64,000 bases of DNA from Nodularia sphaerocarpa UHCC 0038 (GTDB lineage: Bacteria > Cyanobacteriota > Cyanobacteriia > Cyanobacteriales > Nostocaceae). A program made the translations under genes and the position numbers. Where the stretch lies: the NCBI RefSeq assembly GCF_022376295.1, contig NZ_CP060140.1:3538356-3602355 (forward strand), written 5' to 3'. A model generated the notes under the pieces. The model searched no databases, was not told the DNA's origin, and worked only from the letters and a program-made list of their open reading frames with translations. Positions 17,086 through 25,807 of the stretch are shown in pieces; positions within the stretch are counted from its first letter, which is position 1; each line of letters opens with the position of its first letter.

Positions 17086-19557
17086 TCAAGTCAAAATCGC
17101 CCCACCCATTAACCGTTCATAACGATACTTCAACTCAGCTTTCATCAAAAACCAACGTTCCAAAGTTGCATCCATCTCGATTACCTTCTCCGCAACTTGT
17201 CGGGCTAAAAGTAAAATTTCCTCATCTTCCACCAAACTTGCTAAAGTAAAATCAGCTACACCCGATTGACGAGTTCCCAGCACTTCCCCAGGGCCTCGAA
17301 ACCGCATATCCATTTCCGAGATAAAAAAGCCATCCTGAGATTGTTCCAAGACCTTTAGCCGTTGTTGAGCATCAGCACTCTTAGAACTACTCATCAATAA
17401 ACAGAAAGACTGAGCCGCACCACGACCAACACGCCCACGCAATTGATGCAGTTGTGATAAGCCAAATCTTTCAGCATTTTCAATCAACATCACCGTTGCA
17501 TTGGGAACATCTACACCCACTTCTACAACCGTAGTAGAAACCAAAATTTGCGTTTGATTATCGCGGAATTTGGTAATCGCTTCGTCCTTATCTGCCGAAC
17601 TCATCCGACCATGCAACAATCCCACTTGAAAGTCAGGAAAAATACTTTCTTGTAACTTCTGATGCTCCTCTACGGCTGACCGCAAGTCCAATTTTTCCGA
17701 TTCTTCCACCAGGGGTAAAACTACATAAACTTGCCTTCCTTGGGCAACTTCCCGGCGGATTAAGTCGTAAGCTTCGGTGCGTTGTTTACCGGTTAATAGA
17801 GTTGTTTGAATTTTTTGCCGTCCTGGTGGTAACTCATCAATCTGGCTAACATTCATATCCCCATGTATTGTTAATGCCAATGTCCGAGGAATTGGGGTGG
17901 CAGTCATAGTTAATACATGAGGTTGGTCGCCTTTTTGCTGTAACAACGCCCTTTGTTTCACCCCAAAACGATGCTGTTCATCAATTACCACTAAGCCCAA
18001 TTGCTGAAAATTTACAGAGTCTTGAATTAAGGCGTGAGTTCCCACCAATAAGGGTAATTCCCCAGTTCCAAGCTGAGAGTGAATTTCTCGCCGTTTAGCA
18101 ACTTTGGTAGAACCTGTAAGTAATTCTACGGGTAAATGCAACAGGTTAAACCAACTGACTAACTTGCGGTAATGCTGTTCTGCTAAAACTTCCGTGGGAG
18201 CCATTAACGCCGCTTGATAGCCAGATTGAATGGCGGCGAGGATAGCAATTACAGCCACCACTGTTTTACCCGAACCCACATCGCCCTGTATCAGACGATT
18301 CATGGGGGTGGATTTTTCCAAGTCGTTGAGAATATCGTTGAGGACTCGTTGCTGTGCGCCAGTCAGTTGAAAAGGCAGAATTTCGGAGAATTTTTCGACT
18401 AACTGACCTTTGGGGGCGAGAATTGCACTGGTTTGAATTTGGCGGGCTTGGTGCTGACGTTGTAATAAGCCCAGTTGCAGGTAAAAGAATTCATCAAAGA
18501 CTAGACGACGACGAGCAGCTTGCAGAGTTACGCTGTCATCGGGAAAATGGATATTAGCGATCGCATCCTTCAATTCCATCAAATTATACTTCGTCCTTAA
18601 CCCTCTCGGCAAAGGATCTTTCAGGTGAACCGTAGCTGGTAAAGCCGCCGTAATCGCCTGTCTCACCATAGTTGCCATCACGCCCTCAGTTAGAGCATAA
18701 ATTGGCACTACTCGACCAATAGTCAAAGAATCAATAGTATCCCCTGGATGTGCTAAAACCTCAAGTTCCGGGTTATCCAGCGTCAAGCCATATTTACCTT
18801 CTTTCACCAACCCACAAGCCGCCAAAATACTACCCACTGGGTAACGGCGTTTTAAACCTTCTTGCCAACCACGACTAGCAAAACGCGCCCCCGCAGAAAA
18901 GCGAGTAATTTTAATTTCGCCTGTATTATCTTTGAGAACTAATTCTAAAATCGATAATTTCTTATTTCTAGGGCTAGTAAAACAGTTACAACGCTTCACA
19001 TTAGCAATGATTGTCACTGTTTCACCCCCCTGCAATTCCCCGATATTCACCTGACGCGCATAGTCAATATGATCACGGGGATAGTAGTAAAGTAAATCAC
19101 GCACAGTAAGCAAATTCAGCGCCGCTAATTTATCAGCCTGACGAGGGCCGATTTCTGGTAAATCGCTGAGTTTTTGGTCAATCTTTGGCGCTAACCTCCG
19201 ACTCACTTCCGCCACAATGGGCGATTTCGGTTGAGAATTTTGGCGTTGGTATATTTGTTTTGTCTCGGTGCTACTTTCTTTTGGTTCTTGCTGTAGTTGG
19301 TAGAGATACCTGCGAGTTTCAGCTATGAGATGCTGTCTTTCTGACTCTTCCAGATGGGGATAGTTAGCAAATTTTGCCGCTAATTCTTGCCAACGGCCAC
19401 GTTCTACAGAGGGCAAAGCTGTGGGAAATTTCCCAAAAGTCAAGCAGAGAAATTCACTGAAGCGGTATTGTTTGCCCATTAAGTCTGTAAAGCCTTTGTC
19501 AGCTTCTATTGCCAAGGCTTTCTGCAATCTTACCCAATCTGGTGTGTCATTAGTCAT
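17086..19557 (-). CDS. recG: ATP-dependent DNA helicase RecG
   Basis: 823 residues. The order is an N-terminal extension of about 125 residues seen in cyanobacterial RecG, the wedge/OB domain (about 130-280, LPEIGPRQADKLAALN), then the helicase core. The core has Walker A GDVGSGKT (425-432), DEQH (526-529), motif III TATPIPRT (552-559), and the C-terminal QLRGRVGRG and RFRGPGEVLGTRQSG. RecG remodels stalled replication forks and Holliday junctions. The start codon falls in a TGACTAATGACTAATGAC heptamer repeat, so the first four residues are repeat-derived. A start further downstream is possible. Confidence 0.95.
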   Translation of the reverse strand: MTNDTPDWVRLQKALAIEADKGFTDLMGKQYRFSEFLCLTFGKFPTALPSVERGRWQELAAKFANYPHLEESERQHLIAETRRYLYQLQQEPKESSTETKQIYQRQNSQPKSPIVAEVSRRLAPKIDQKLSDLPEIGPRQADKLAALNLLTVRDLLYYYPRDHIDYARQVNIGELQGGETVTIIANVKRCNCFTSPRNKKLSILELVLKDNTGEIKITRFSAGARFASRGWQEGLKRRYPVGSILAACGLVKEGKYGLTLDNPELEVLAHPGDTIDSLTIGRVVPIYALTEGVMATMVRQAITAALPATVHLKDPLPRGLRTKYNLMELKDAIANIHFPDDSVTLQAARRRLVFDEFFYLQLGLLQRQHQARQIQTSAILAPKGQLVEKFSEILPFQLTGAQQRVLNDILNDLEKSTPMNRLIQGDVGSGKTVVAVIAILAAIQSGYQAALMAPTEVLAEQHYRKLVSWFNLLHLPVELLTGSTKVAKRREIHSQLGTGELPLLVGTHALIQDSVNFQQLGLVVIDEQHRFGVKQRALLQQKGDQPHVLTMTATPIPRTLALTIHGDMNVSQIDELPPGRQKIQTTLLTGKQRTEAYDLIRREVAQGRQVYVVLPLVEESEKLDLRSAVEEHQKLQESIFPDFQVGLLHGRMSSADKDEAITKFRDNQTQILVSTTVVEVGVDVPNATVMLIENAERFGLSQLHQLRGRVGRGAAQSFCLLMSSSKSADAQQRLKVLEQSQDGFFISEMDMRFRGPGEVLGTRQSGVADFTLASLVEDEEILLLARQVAEKVIEMDATLERWFLMKAELKYRYERLMGGAILT

Positions 19558-19562
19558 TAGTC

Positions 19563-19640
19563 AATCAATTTTAGATTTTAGATTTTAGATTTTGGATTAG
19601 ACTGCAATCTAAAATCGCAAATCCAAAATCCCAAATTCTT
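19563..19640. repeat. ATTTTAGATTTTAGATTTTGG / CCAAAATCCCAAATTC inverted spacer repeat
   Basis: TTTTAGA units on the left are answered by GCAATCTAAAATCGCAAATC and CCAAAATCCC on the right, giving an AT-rich imperfect hairpin between recG and the upstream gene. It is followed by an ACTCCCT tandem repeat. Confidence 0.6.
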
Positions 19641-19658
19641 TACTCCCTACTCCCTACT

Positions 19659-20567
19659 CTATTCATACCAACTGGCGCGCCATGCAGATTCAGCTTCAGA
19701 AACTGAGCGTTCTTTTTGCTTTTTTTGATAATCTCGCCCGACCTTGTTTAACTGACCTAAGATATTGCGAATCTGCCTACGGTCAGATGAAACTTTTGTG
19801 TCGGCAAATTCAATTTCCCCCAATCGTAGGTTAATTGCCATAATCTTTGTGAGTCTGGAGTCTTCTGGATCTTGTTCATTTTCAATTTCCACCAGCAAGT
19901 TTAAGAGATTGGGTGGCCCTGGCATCACTTCAGCAGATGCTTCGGAAACAGCCGCCGCCGCTTCTAAAATTGGTTCTGGTAATTTCTTGGGTAAAATACT
20001 CGCTTTTTGTAATAAAAGATTCGCGTCGTGAGAAACCTTTTTTAGCGCCTGTTGAATTAAACTTTCCAGATTATGTTGCCATTTCGCTAGTTCTATGGGG
20101 TTGGTGACATCAGGGTTAAAACTTTTCAGGTCTGAACTACTGATCACAGGCAAAGCAGATGATTCAGATAAAATATATGTTACTACCTCATCTATCTGAA
20201 ATCCCTCATTGCTCATATCGCTGATATCGCCCTCATCTTCCTCATCTTCCTCATCTTCCTCATCCTCCTCATTTTCCTCATTTTCCTGACTTTGGAGATA
20301 AGAAAGTAATAACTCAGCCGCCTCTTGACCCAAACGGCGGATACCTTGCTGCAATTGTTGGCGCTGATTTAGGGATAACTGGAGAAAGTTTTCGGGATAC
20401 CCTTGAGTACATAGATGGTAACTTGCTAAAATCAACTGTTTTCGTAAAGCTTGCCCCAAGGTAGTTAAATAACTGGCATAAGCATTATAGAGTTCTGCGG
20501 CGATCGCTCGGATCGCTCCTTGCAAAGCTGCAATATCCCGTTCGATTAGCTCAATTGCTCTAGCCAT
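19659..20567 (-). CDS. conserved hypothetical protein with acidic low-complexity tract
   Basis: 302 residues, soluble. The N-terminal 93 residues are helical (IELIERDIAALQGAIRAIAAEL). Residues 95-114 are almost entirely Glu/Asp, coded by a 9-bp tandem DNA repeat around 20222-20285. The C-terminal half is helical and basic at its very end (DYQKKQKERSVSEAESAWRASWYE). No family with a known function is recognised. It lies upstream of recG in the same direction, with a 101-bp repeat-filled gap, and could be cotranscribed. The acidic tract length is likely to vary between strains. Confidence 0.65.
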   Translation of the reverse strand: MARAIELIERDIAALQGAIRAIAAELYNAYASYLTTLGQALRKQLILASYHLCTQGYPENFLQLSLNQRQQLQQGIRRLGQEAAELLLSYLQSQENEENEEDEEDEEDEEDEGDISDMSNEGFQIDEVVTYILSESSALPVISSSDLKSFNPDVTNPIELAKWQHNLESLIQQALKKVSHDANLLLQKASILPKKLPEPILEAAAAVSEASAEVMPGPPNLLNLLVEIENEQDPEDSRLTKIMAINLRLGEIEFADTKVSSDRRQIRNILGQLNKVGRDYQKKQKERSVSEAESAWRASWYE

Positions 20568-20622
20568 ATCTTCTCTGATTAATTACCCATACCTTATTAT
20601 GGTACAAATGTACCTATTTGGA

Positions 20623-20662
20623 TTTATCTGTGTTTATCTGTGTTTATCTGTGTTTATCTGTG
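20623..20662. repeat. four tandem TTTATCTGTG decamers
   Basis: Exact 10-bp tandem repeat upstream of the acidic hypothetical gene. It is the tandem form of the ATCTGTG spacer repeat also seen at 4110 and 59291. Confidence 0.85.
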
Positions 20663-20766
20663 GTTCCTAACTTCTTCCTACCAACCACGACACTAACTAA
20701 TAAAACACAGGCCAGTTGATTTAGACTGACCTGCGATTATACAAGTGATGAGTTACAAAAGCAACT

Positions 20767-20789
20767 CCTAACTTTAGTTAAAAGTTAGG
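20767..20789 (-). terminator. hairpin at the tsf stop codon
   Basis: CCTAACTTT and AAAGTTAGG (9 bp, perfect) around a 5-base loop. The tsf TAA stop is part of the stem. Only a short T run follows, so it may be a weak terminator. Confidence 0.5.
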
Positions 20790-21726
20790 AATTGCCCATT
20801 TGTGCAGCCACTTCTTCAGCAAAATTGCTCTCTTGCTTCTCAATGCCTTCACCCAGGATATAACGAACAAAGCGATTAACTTTGATTTCTTCGCCTACCT
20901 TACCTTTAACTTGTTTTACCAAGTCTTCCACAGAAATGCTTTGATCACGAATGAAAGGCTGATCCAACAAAGTCAATTCTTTCAGGCGTTTTTCAATCCG
21001 TCCCTGAACAATTTTTTCTTTGATGTTCTGCGGTTTGTTACCTAAATCATCCCGCCCCATTTCAATTTCTGTTTCTTTTTGGGCAAATTCGGCGGGGATT
21101 TCGTCTACGCTGACATACTCCACATTGGGACAAGCAGCAACTTGCATCGCCGCATTCTTAGCCAGAGTTTGAAACTCTTCATTCTGAGCTGGTGACTCAG
21201 TTTGGGCGTTCACCTCAACCAAAACACCAACTCGACCACCAGTGTGAATGTAGCTGTCTACAATACCTTGTTTGCCTTCTAGGGCAAAATTGATAAAGCG
21301 ACGCACCTGAATATTTTCACCTAGCTGGGCAATGGTTTGCTTGATGAACTGGTCTACTGTCACACTTGTTTCTTCAATATAGGGTTGAGCCAACAAAGAC
21401 TCAACACTATCAGCAGTTGCTGCTTGCTGGGCTAGGTTCTTAACTAGAACTTTAAAAGCTTCGTTACGGGCAACAAAATCGGTTTGACAGTTAACTTCTA
21501 TTAGCACCCCAACTCTACCACCTGGTTGAATGTAGGTGTCTACTAGACCTTCTGCCGCAATGCGATCGCTTTTCTTACCTGCCGAAGCAATCCCCTTTTG
21601 TCGCAGCCACTCTATACCTTTTTCAATGTCGCCGTCATTTTCTTTCAGCGCTTTTTTGCAGTCCATCATGCCTGCACCAGTTTTTTGGCGTAGCTCTTGG
21701 ACGAGTTTTGCAGATATTTCCGCCAT
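20785..21726 (-). CDS. tsf: elongation factor Ts
   Basis: 313 residues. An N-terminal UBA-like domain (VQELRQKTGAGMMDCKKALKE) is followed by the EF-Tu-contacting motif QTDFVARNEAF. The core is visibly duplicated: GGRVGVLIEVNCQTDFVARN at about 69 and GGRVGVLVEVNAQTESPAQN at about 159. EF-Ts recycles EF-Tu by exchanging GDP for GTP. It lies 174 bp downstream of rpsB, the normal bacterial order. A C-terminal segment rich in acidic residues completes the protein. Confidence 0.95.
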   Translation of the reverse strand: MAEISAKLVQELRQKTGAGMMDCKKALKENDGDIEKGIEWLRQKGIASAGKKSDRIAAEGLVDTYIQPGGRVGVLIEVNCQTDFVARNEAFKVLVKNLAQQAATADSVESLLAQPYIEETSVTVDQFIKQTIAQLGENIQVRRFINFALEGKQGIVDSYIHTGGRVGVLVEVNAQTESPAQNEEFQTLAKNAAMQVAACPNVEYVSVDEIPAEFAQKETEIEMGRDDLGNKPQNIKEKIVQGRIEKRLKELTLLDQPFIRDQSISVEDLVKQVKGKVGEEIKVNRFVRYILGEGIEKQESNFAEEVAAQMGNS

Positions 21727-21837
21727 GTTGCCTCAATTCCTAACTTGACCTTGAGTTGTAATCGCTCACGGGTGTTGAGTATTTCTATCTTACTCAGGGC
21801 TGGTGAAGAAAAAGCGATGAAGTATGAACTGTGAATA

Positions 21838-21880
21838 ATTGAGTATGAAGCGTGAGCTTTTTTTAGTCTCCATACTCAAT
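21838..21880 (-). terminator. hairpin between rpsB and tsf
   Basis: ATTGAGTATG (21838-21847) and CATACTCAAT (21871-21880) pair perfectly over 10 bp, with a 23-base loop that contains a T run. It could be a partial terminator or processing site that sets the rpsB:tsf ratio. Confidence 0.4.
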
Positions 21881-21900
21881 TGTTCCGCTACTTATTCTGC

Positions 21901-22689
21901 TTATGCTTCTTCATCAGAAGTAGACGCTTGGGCGTATTCGCCGTCGTCGTACTCGTCGTCATACTCAGAACCGTCATAATCTTCGTAATCGTCTTCACCT
22001 TCGAGCTTACCGCCACGACCTTCATAAATCGCGTCTGCCAATTTGCCCACAATCAATTTAATTGATCTAATAGCATCATCGTTAGCTGGAATGGGTATAT
22101 CTACTACATCTGGGTCACAGTTTGTATCTAGCATAGACACAATTGGCAGTCCCAGTTTTTGGCATTCTTGAACTGCGTTATATTCCCGCCGTTGGTCTAC
22201 AATCACCACCACATCGGGGACTTTCCGCATATTCTTAATACCACCCAGGTATTTTTGCAGCTTCGTCATTTCTCGACGCAACATCGAAGCTTCTTTTTTG
22301 GGTAATAAATCTAGTGCGCCGTTTTCTTCGCGGCGTTCCAAATCTTTGAGACGGTCGGCTCTGGTTTTGATGGTCGCCCAGTTGGTGAGCATTCCACCCA
22401 ACCAACGTTGGTTAATGTAGTGAGAGCCACAACGAGCTGCTTCTTGGGCAATAATTCCGGCTGCTTGGCGCTTAGTACCAACGAAGAGGAATTTTTTACC
22501 TTGCTCCGACTGCGATCGCATATAATTATACGCATTATCCATCAACTGGGCGGTCTGCACCAAGTCGATAATGTGTACACCATTGCGCGAAGTATAAATG
22601 TACGGAGACATTTTTGGGTTCCAACGCCGGGTTTGATGCCCGAAATGTACCCCTGACTCCATCATTTGAGCCAATGAAACTACTGGCAT
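21901..22689 (-). CDS. rpsB: 30S ribosomal protein S2
   Basis: 262 residues from ATG 22689. The S2 signatures are plain: VSLAQMMESGVHFGHQTRRW at the start, IIDLVQTAQLM, and later DVVVIVDQRREYNAVQEC and LDTNCDPD. The C-terminal tail (about 228-262) is strongly acidic, common in cyanobacterial S2. A longer in-frame reading exists from 22740, but the family starts at MPVVSLAQMM. GGAGTT lies just upstream of 22689, so the shorter start is chosen. It heads the rpsB-tsf pair. Confidence 0.95.
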   Translation of the reverse strand: MPVVSLAQMMESGVHFGHQTRRWNPKMSPYIYTSRNGVHIIDLVQTAQLMDNAYNYMRSQSEQGKKFLFVGTKRQAAGIIAQEAARCGSHYINQRWLGGMLTNWATIKTRADRLKDLERREENGALDLLPKKEASMLRREMTKLQKYLGGIKNMRKVPDVVVIVDQRREYNAVQECQKLGLPIVSMLDTNCDPDVVDIPIPANDDAIRSIKLIVGKLADAIYEGRGGKLEGEDDYEDYDGSEYDDEYDDGEYAQASTSDEEA

Positions 22690-22953
22690 ATTTTTTTTAA
22701 CTCCTATTCGGGTTAAACCTCCACCCAGTTGTATTTCCATAACGGAAACACCCGAATGACTGGATGTGCGAGATTAGACAACCCTTCCATTATATCACAA
22801 TCAATTGGCTATTGAAAATAAATAATTCTTTTCTAATTTTTATTTTTAAGTTTCATAAATTTTTTGCAGCTAGCAACTAACACCGTGAAATTTCATCGTA
22901 TATCTACTTTTATATACTGAAAAAATATATCTATAAATATTTATTTAGATGAA

Positions 22954-24417
22954 ATGGAACACTCACCAACCCCGCATAATGAGCCAGATAGAGTCAAAGC
23001 CCTTCTAAACTACAAGATTCTTGATACCAAGTCAGAACAGACATTCGATGATTTAACCGCTTTAGCTGCCTATATTTGTGGTACTCCCATTGCTTTAGTC
23101 AGTCTGGTAGATGAAAGTCGGCAATGGTTTAAATCAAAAGTTGGGATAGAAGTCACAGAAACACCCAGAGAACTGGCATTTTGCGCCCATGCTATATGTC
23201 AGCCGGAAGAATTACTAATTGTACCAAATGCCTTAAACGATCAACGATTTGCTAGTAACCCATTAGTGACATCCGATCCCAATATTCGGTTTTATGCAGG
23301 CGCTCCCCTAGTCACACCCGATGGTTTTGCTATTGGTTCTTTATGCGTAATTGACCGTATACCACGAGAACTAACTCTAGAACAAAGGCAAGCATTGGCA
23401 GCCTTGAGTCGTCAAGTAATTAGCCAGTTAGAACTGAGAATTAATCTAGCTAAATTAAAACAAAATATTAGCCACCGTCAACAAGCAGAAAAAACTCTAC
23501 GTCTCACTAATCAACGATTGAGTCAAGTTGTGGATAAGTTGCGGCAAACTCAAGTCCAACTAATTCTCCGTGAAAAAATGTCTAGCTTGGGTCAAATGGT
23601 GGCGGGGATAGCTCATGAAATCAATAATCCCATTAACTTTATTCATGCTAATATCGATTATCTCAAGACTAGTTTTCAAGACATAGTTGAGTTACTATCT
23701 CTTTACCAAAAGCACTATCCCCAGCCCCATCCTGAAATTCAAGCTCAAGCCGATGCCATAGATTTAAGCTTTTTGATTCAAGATTTACCAAATATTTTCG
23801 CTTCTATGGAAACTGGTAGTAAGCGGATAGAAAAAATTATTTTGTCTTTACGTAACTTTGCTCGCTTGGATGAATCAGAAAAAAAACTTGTTAATATCCA
23901 CGAAGGAATTGATAATACACTGTTAATTTTGCAGCATAGATTGAATGCTACAAGAGAATATTCAGAAATAAAAATTATTAAAGAATATGGTAATCTCCCA
24001 GAGATAGAATGCTATCCAGCACAACTCAATCAAACATTTATGAATATTTTAACTAATGCTATCGATGCTGTAGAAAATTTACGGATAGCCAACACAAATA
24101 ATATCAACTCGAACCAACAGAAAATTGATAGTTTACCTTTACCAACAGCAACACCAAAAATTCGGATTCGTACCGAAATCTATCCTCAAAATTATCTAGT
24201 TGTGAGGATTGCTGATAATGGCACAGGTATTCCAGAATCAAGTCAAAAACGGATGTTTGACCTCTTTTACACCACCAAACCCATAGGCAAGGGTACAGGG
24301 TTGGGACTATCAATAAGCTATCAAATTGTGGTGAAAAAACATGGTGGTCATCTCAAGTATAAAACACAATTAGGCAAGGGTACTGAGTTTTCGATTGAGA
24401 TTCCTCTCAAAAATTAA
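22954..24417 (+). CDS. GAF-domain sensor histidine kinase
   Basis: 487 residues, no membrane segment, so cytoplasmic. A GAF domain covers about 22-160 (AAYICGTPIALVSLVDE, FYAGAPLVTPDGFAIGSLCVID). A coiled-coil linker (165-208) leads to the H-box MVAGIAHEINNP with phosphoacceptor His221. The ATPase domain has Asn368 (NILTNAIDAVEN), DNGTGIP (421-427) and GKGTGLGLS (445-453). It has no receiver domain and no response regulator gene next to it, so it is an orphan kinase. The GAF domain lacks an obvious bilin-binding Cys-His pair, so its ligand is unknown. Confidence 0.9.
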   Translation: MEHSPTPHNEPDRVKALLNYKILDTKSEQTFDDLTALAAYICGTPIALVSLVDESRQWFKSKVGIEVTETPRELAFCAHAICQPEELLIVPNALNDQRFASNPLVTSDPNIRFYAGAPLVTPDGFAIGSLCVIDRIPRELTLEQRQALAALSRQVISQLELRINLAKLKQNISHRQQAEKTLRLTNQRLSQVVDKLRQTQVQLILREKMSSLGQMVAGIAHEINNPINFIHANIDYLKTSFQDIVELLSLYQKHYPQPHPEIQAQADAIDLSFLIQDLPNIFASMETGSKRIEKIILSLRNFARLDESEKKLVNIHEGIDNTLLILQHRLNATREYSEIKIIKEYGNLPEIECYPAQLNQTFMNILTNAIDAVENLRIANTNNINSNQQKIDSLPLPTATPKIRIRTEIYPQNYLVVRIADNGTGIPESSQKRMFDLFYTTKPIGKGTGLGLSISYQIVVKKHGGHLKYKTQLGKGTEFSIEIPLKN

Positions 24418-24490
24418 GCAATTCATTGGGTGAGCCAAACAATTAATACTTAATAATTGATTAAGATTCCCAGACCTTCCAGATTAAATC

Positions 24491-25471
24491 TCAATTTTGT
24501 GGGGATTTCGCTTCTGAATAAGCAGCATAAACTCCCTTGACGTTGTACCAGTTAAGGAAAATTCGGGCAATTTCTAAAGCTAACTGGGGTTTACCTAAAT
24601 TAATTAGCCATTGTAACAAAGGAGCCATTGTTCGCTCGTTCAGTGTGCCATTAAGTGAGAGAATGCCCCAAAGTAAACGATGAAACAAAGTCATTTGGAT
24701 CATCATTCGCACTTCCCAAGAAGGATGCTTTTGATAAAATAAAACTCCCATGCGTCCGCGTTGAATTTCTTGGTCAATCAAACGGGGAATTTGCGCTAAA
24801 TTAAATGGTGGATGCCAATGATAGCCAACTGCTGCGGGACATTTTATCAATTGTAGTCCTAGTTTTTTGAGTCTGACACCTAATTCTAAATCTTCCCAAC
24901 CATAGAGTTGGAAGCTATGATCAAATAGTCCGGCTTTTTCTAGCCAATGTTTGGGAATGGCTACGTTACCTGTAGCAAAAAAAGCTGCGGAAAAATCTGT
25001 GATTTTATAAGGTTCTGCGGTGGGGTGATCGAAATTGCAAGTATTAATCACTGCACCGTAGGTAAAGAAGCGATCGCTTGCCAATTTTTCCCTTCCCTCC
25101 ACGAGTGCGTCTGCATGAGCTTGCAGAAAATTTTCCAGCACCACCAAATCACTATCAATAAAGATAATTGTATCTCCCAGAGCCTTTTCCACCCCCAAAT
25201 TACGAGCAGCAGCAGGCCCGGCGTGATCTTGCTCAAAACATCGCACATGGGGAAATTCTTCTTTATGTGCGGCTAACCATTCCAATGTGCCATCAGTCGA
25301 ACCATCATCAACCAAGACGATTTCGTAATCAGTCACTGAACTAGATGCACTCAACACCTGCACCTCCAAAGCCCGGAGGCATTTTTCTAAAATCGGCTGG
25401 CGATTATAAGTCGGTATCACAACGCTGAAAAACACAATCTCATCCAAAAAAGTATTACCCATCTCCACCAT
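24491..25471 (-). CDS. family 2 glycosyltransferase
   Basis: 326 residues. The GT-A fold is evident: SVVIPTYNRQ (16-25), VDDGSTDGT (54-62), HAGPAAARNLG (83-93) and the metal-binding DSD (106-108) in IIFIDSDLVV. A C-terminal glycosyltransferase segment has GWEDLELGVRLKKLG. It transfers a sugar from a nucleotide donor to an unknown acceptor in the cytoplasm, probably for cell-surface polysaccharide. The C-terminal 60 residues are hydrophobic in parts but no clear membrane helix is seen. The start could also be Met4. Confidence 0.88.
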   Translation of the reverse strand: MVEMGNTFLDEIVFFSVVIPTYNRQPILEKCLRALEVQVLSASSSVTDYEIVLVDDGSTDGTLEWLAAHKEEFPHVRCFEQDHAGPAAARNLGVEKALGDTIIFIDSDLVVLENFLQAHADALVEGREKLASDRFFTYGAVINTCNFDHPTAEPYKITDFSAAFFATGNVAIPKHWLEKAGLFDHSFQLYGWEDLELGVRLKKLGLQLIKCPAAVGYHWHPPFNLAQIPRLIDQEIQRGRMGVLFYQKHPSWEVRMMIQMTLFHRLLWGILSLNGTLNERTMAPLLQWLINLGKPQLALEIARIFLNWYNVKGVYAAYSEAKSPQN

Positions 25472-25807
25472 AGGACAGCAGAGTACTGAACAGTGTTCCT
25501 TTCTCTATCATTCGTCAAAAGACACGTAAATTTGCTCTGAAATTTATAAATTCAAATTAAACAATACATAACCTGATGTTAATGCTTATTACCTAAATTG
25601 AAACAGACTGGATAAATTTTGTATGCGTAAGCAGTACCAGCGCAATTTCATTTGTGATCAATTGAACACGAATTAGAATTGCGTAAATATTCAATACATA
25701 CCTGGGTGTTTTCTGTCAATATGTAGAGTTTTTCTTTACTAGATTGCACTTGTCATTAAGAAATTAATTGAATAGCACCTATCTCAACTTTAAATGGAGA
25801 ACACAGA
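25472..25807. other. divergent promoter region, glycosyltransferase / phoX-like gene
   Basis: 336-bp AT-rich spacer between divergent genes, with no repeats. GGAGA at 25796-25800 is the ribosome-binding site of the phosphatase gene. CATAACCT at 25567-25574 resembles one half-site of a cyanobacterial PHO box (CTTAACCT), but no good second site follows at 11-bp spacing. Phosphate control is therefore not established from sequence. Confidence 0.4.

Noticed and set aside
21901..22740. Longer rpsB reading starting at 22740
   Set aside because: The extra 17 residues are not S2-like, while ATG 22689 has GGAG upstream and the conserved MPVVSLAQMM start.
24947..25276. 109-codon frame antisense to the glycosyltransferase
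   Set aside because: The sense strand carries clear GT2 motifs in this stretch; the antisense product shows no recognisable domain.
25561..25600. PHO box upstream of phoX
   Set aside because: CATAACCT matches one half-site, but no second site of good quality lies at the expected 11-bp spacing.
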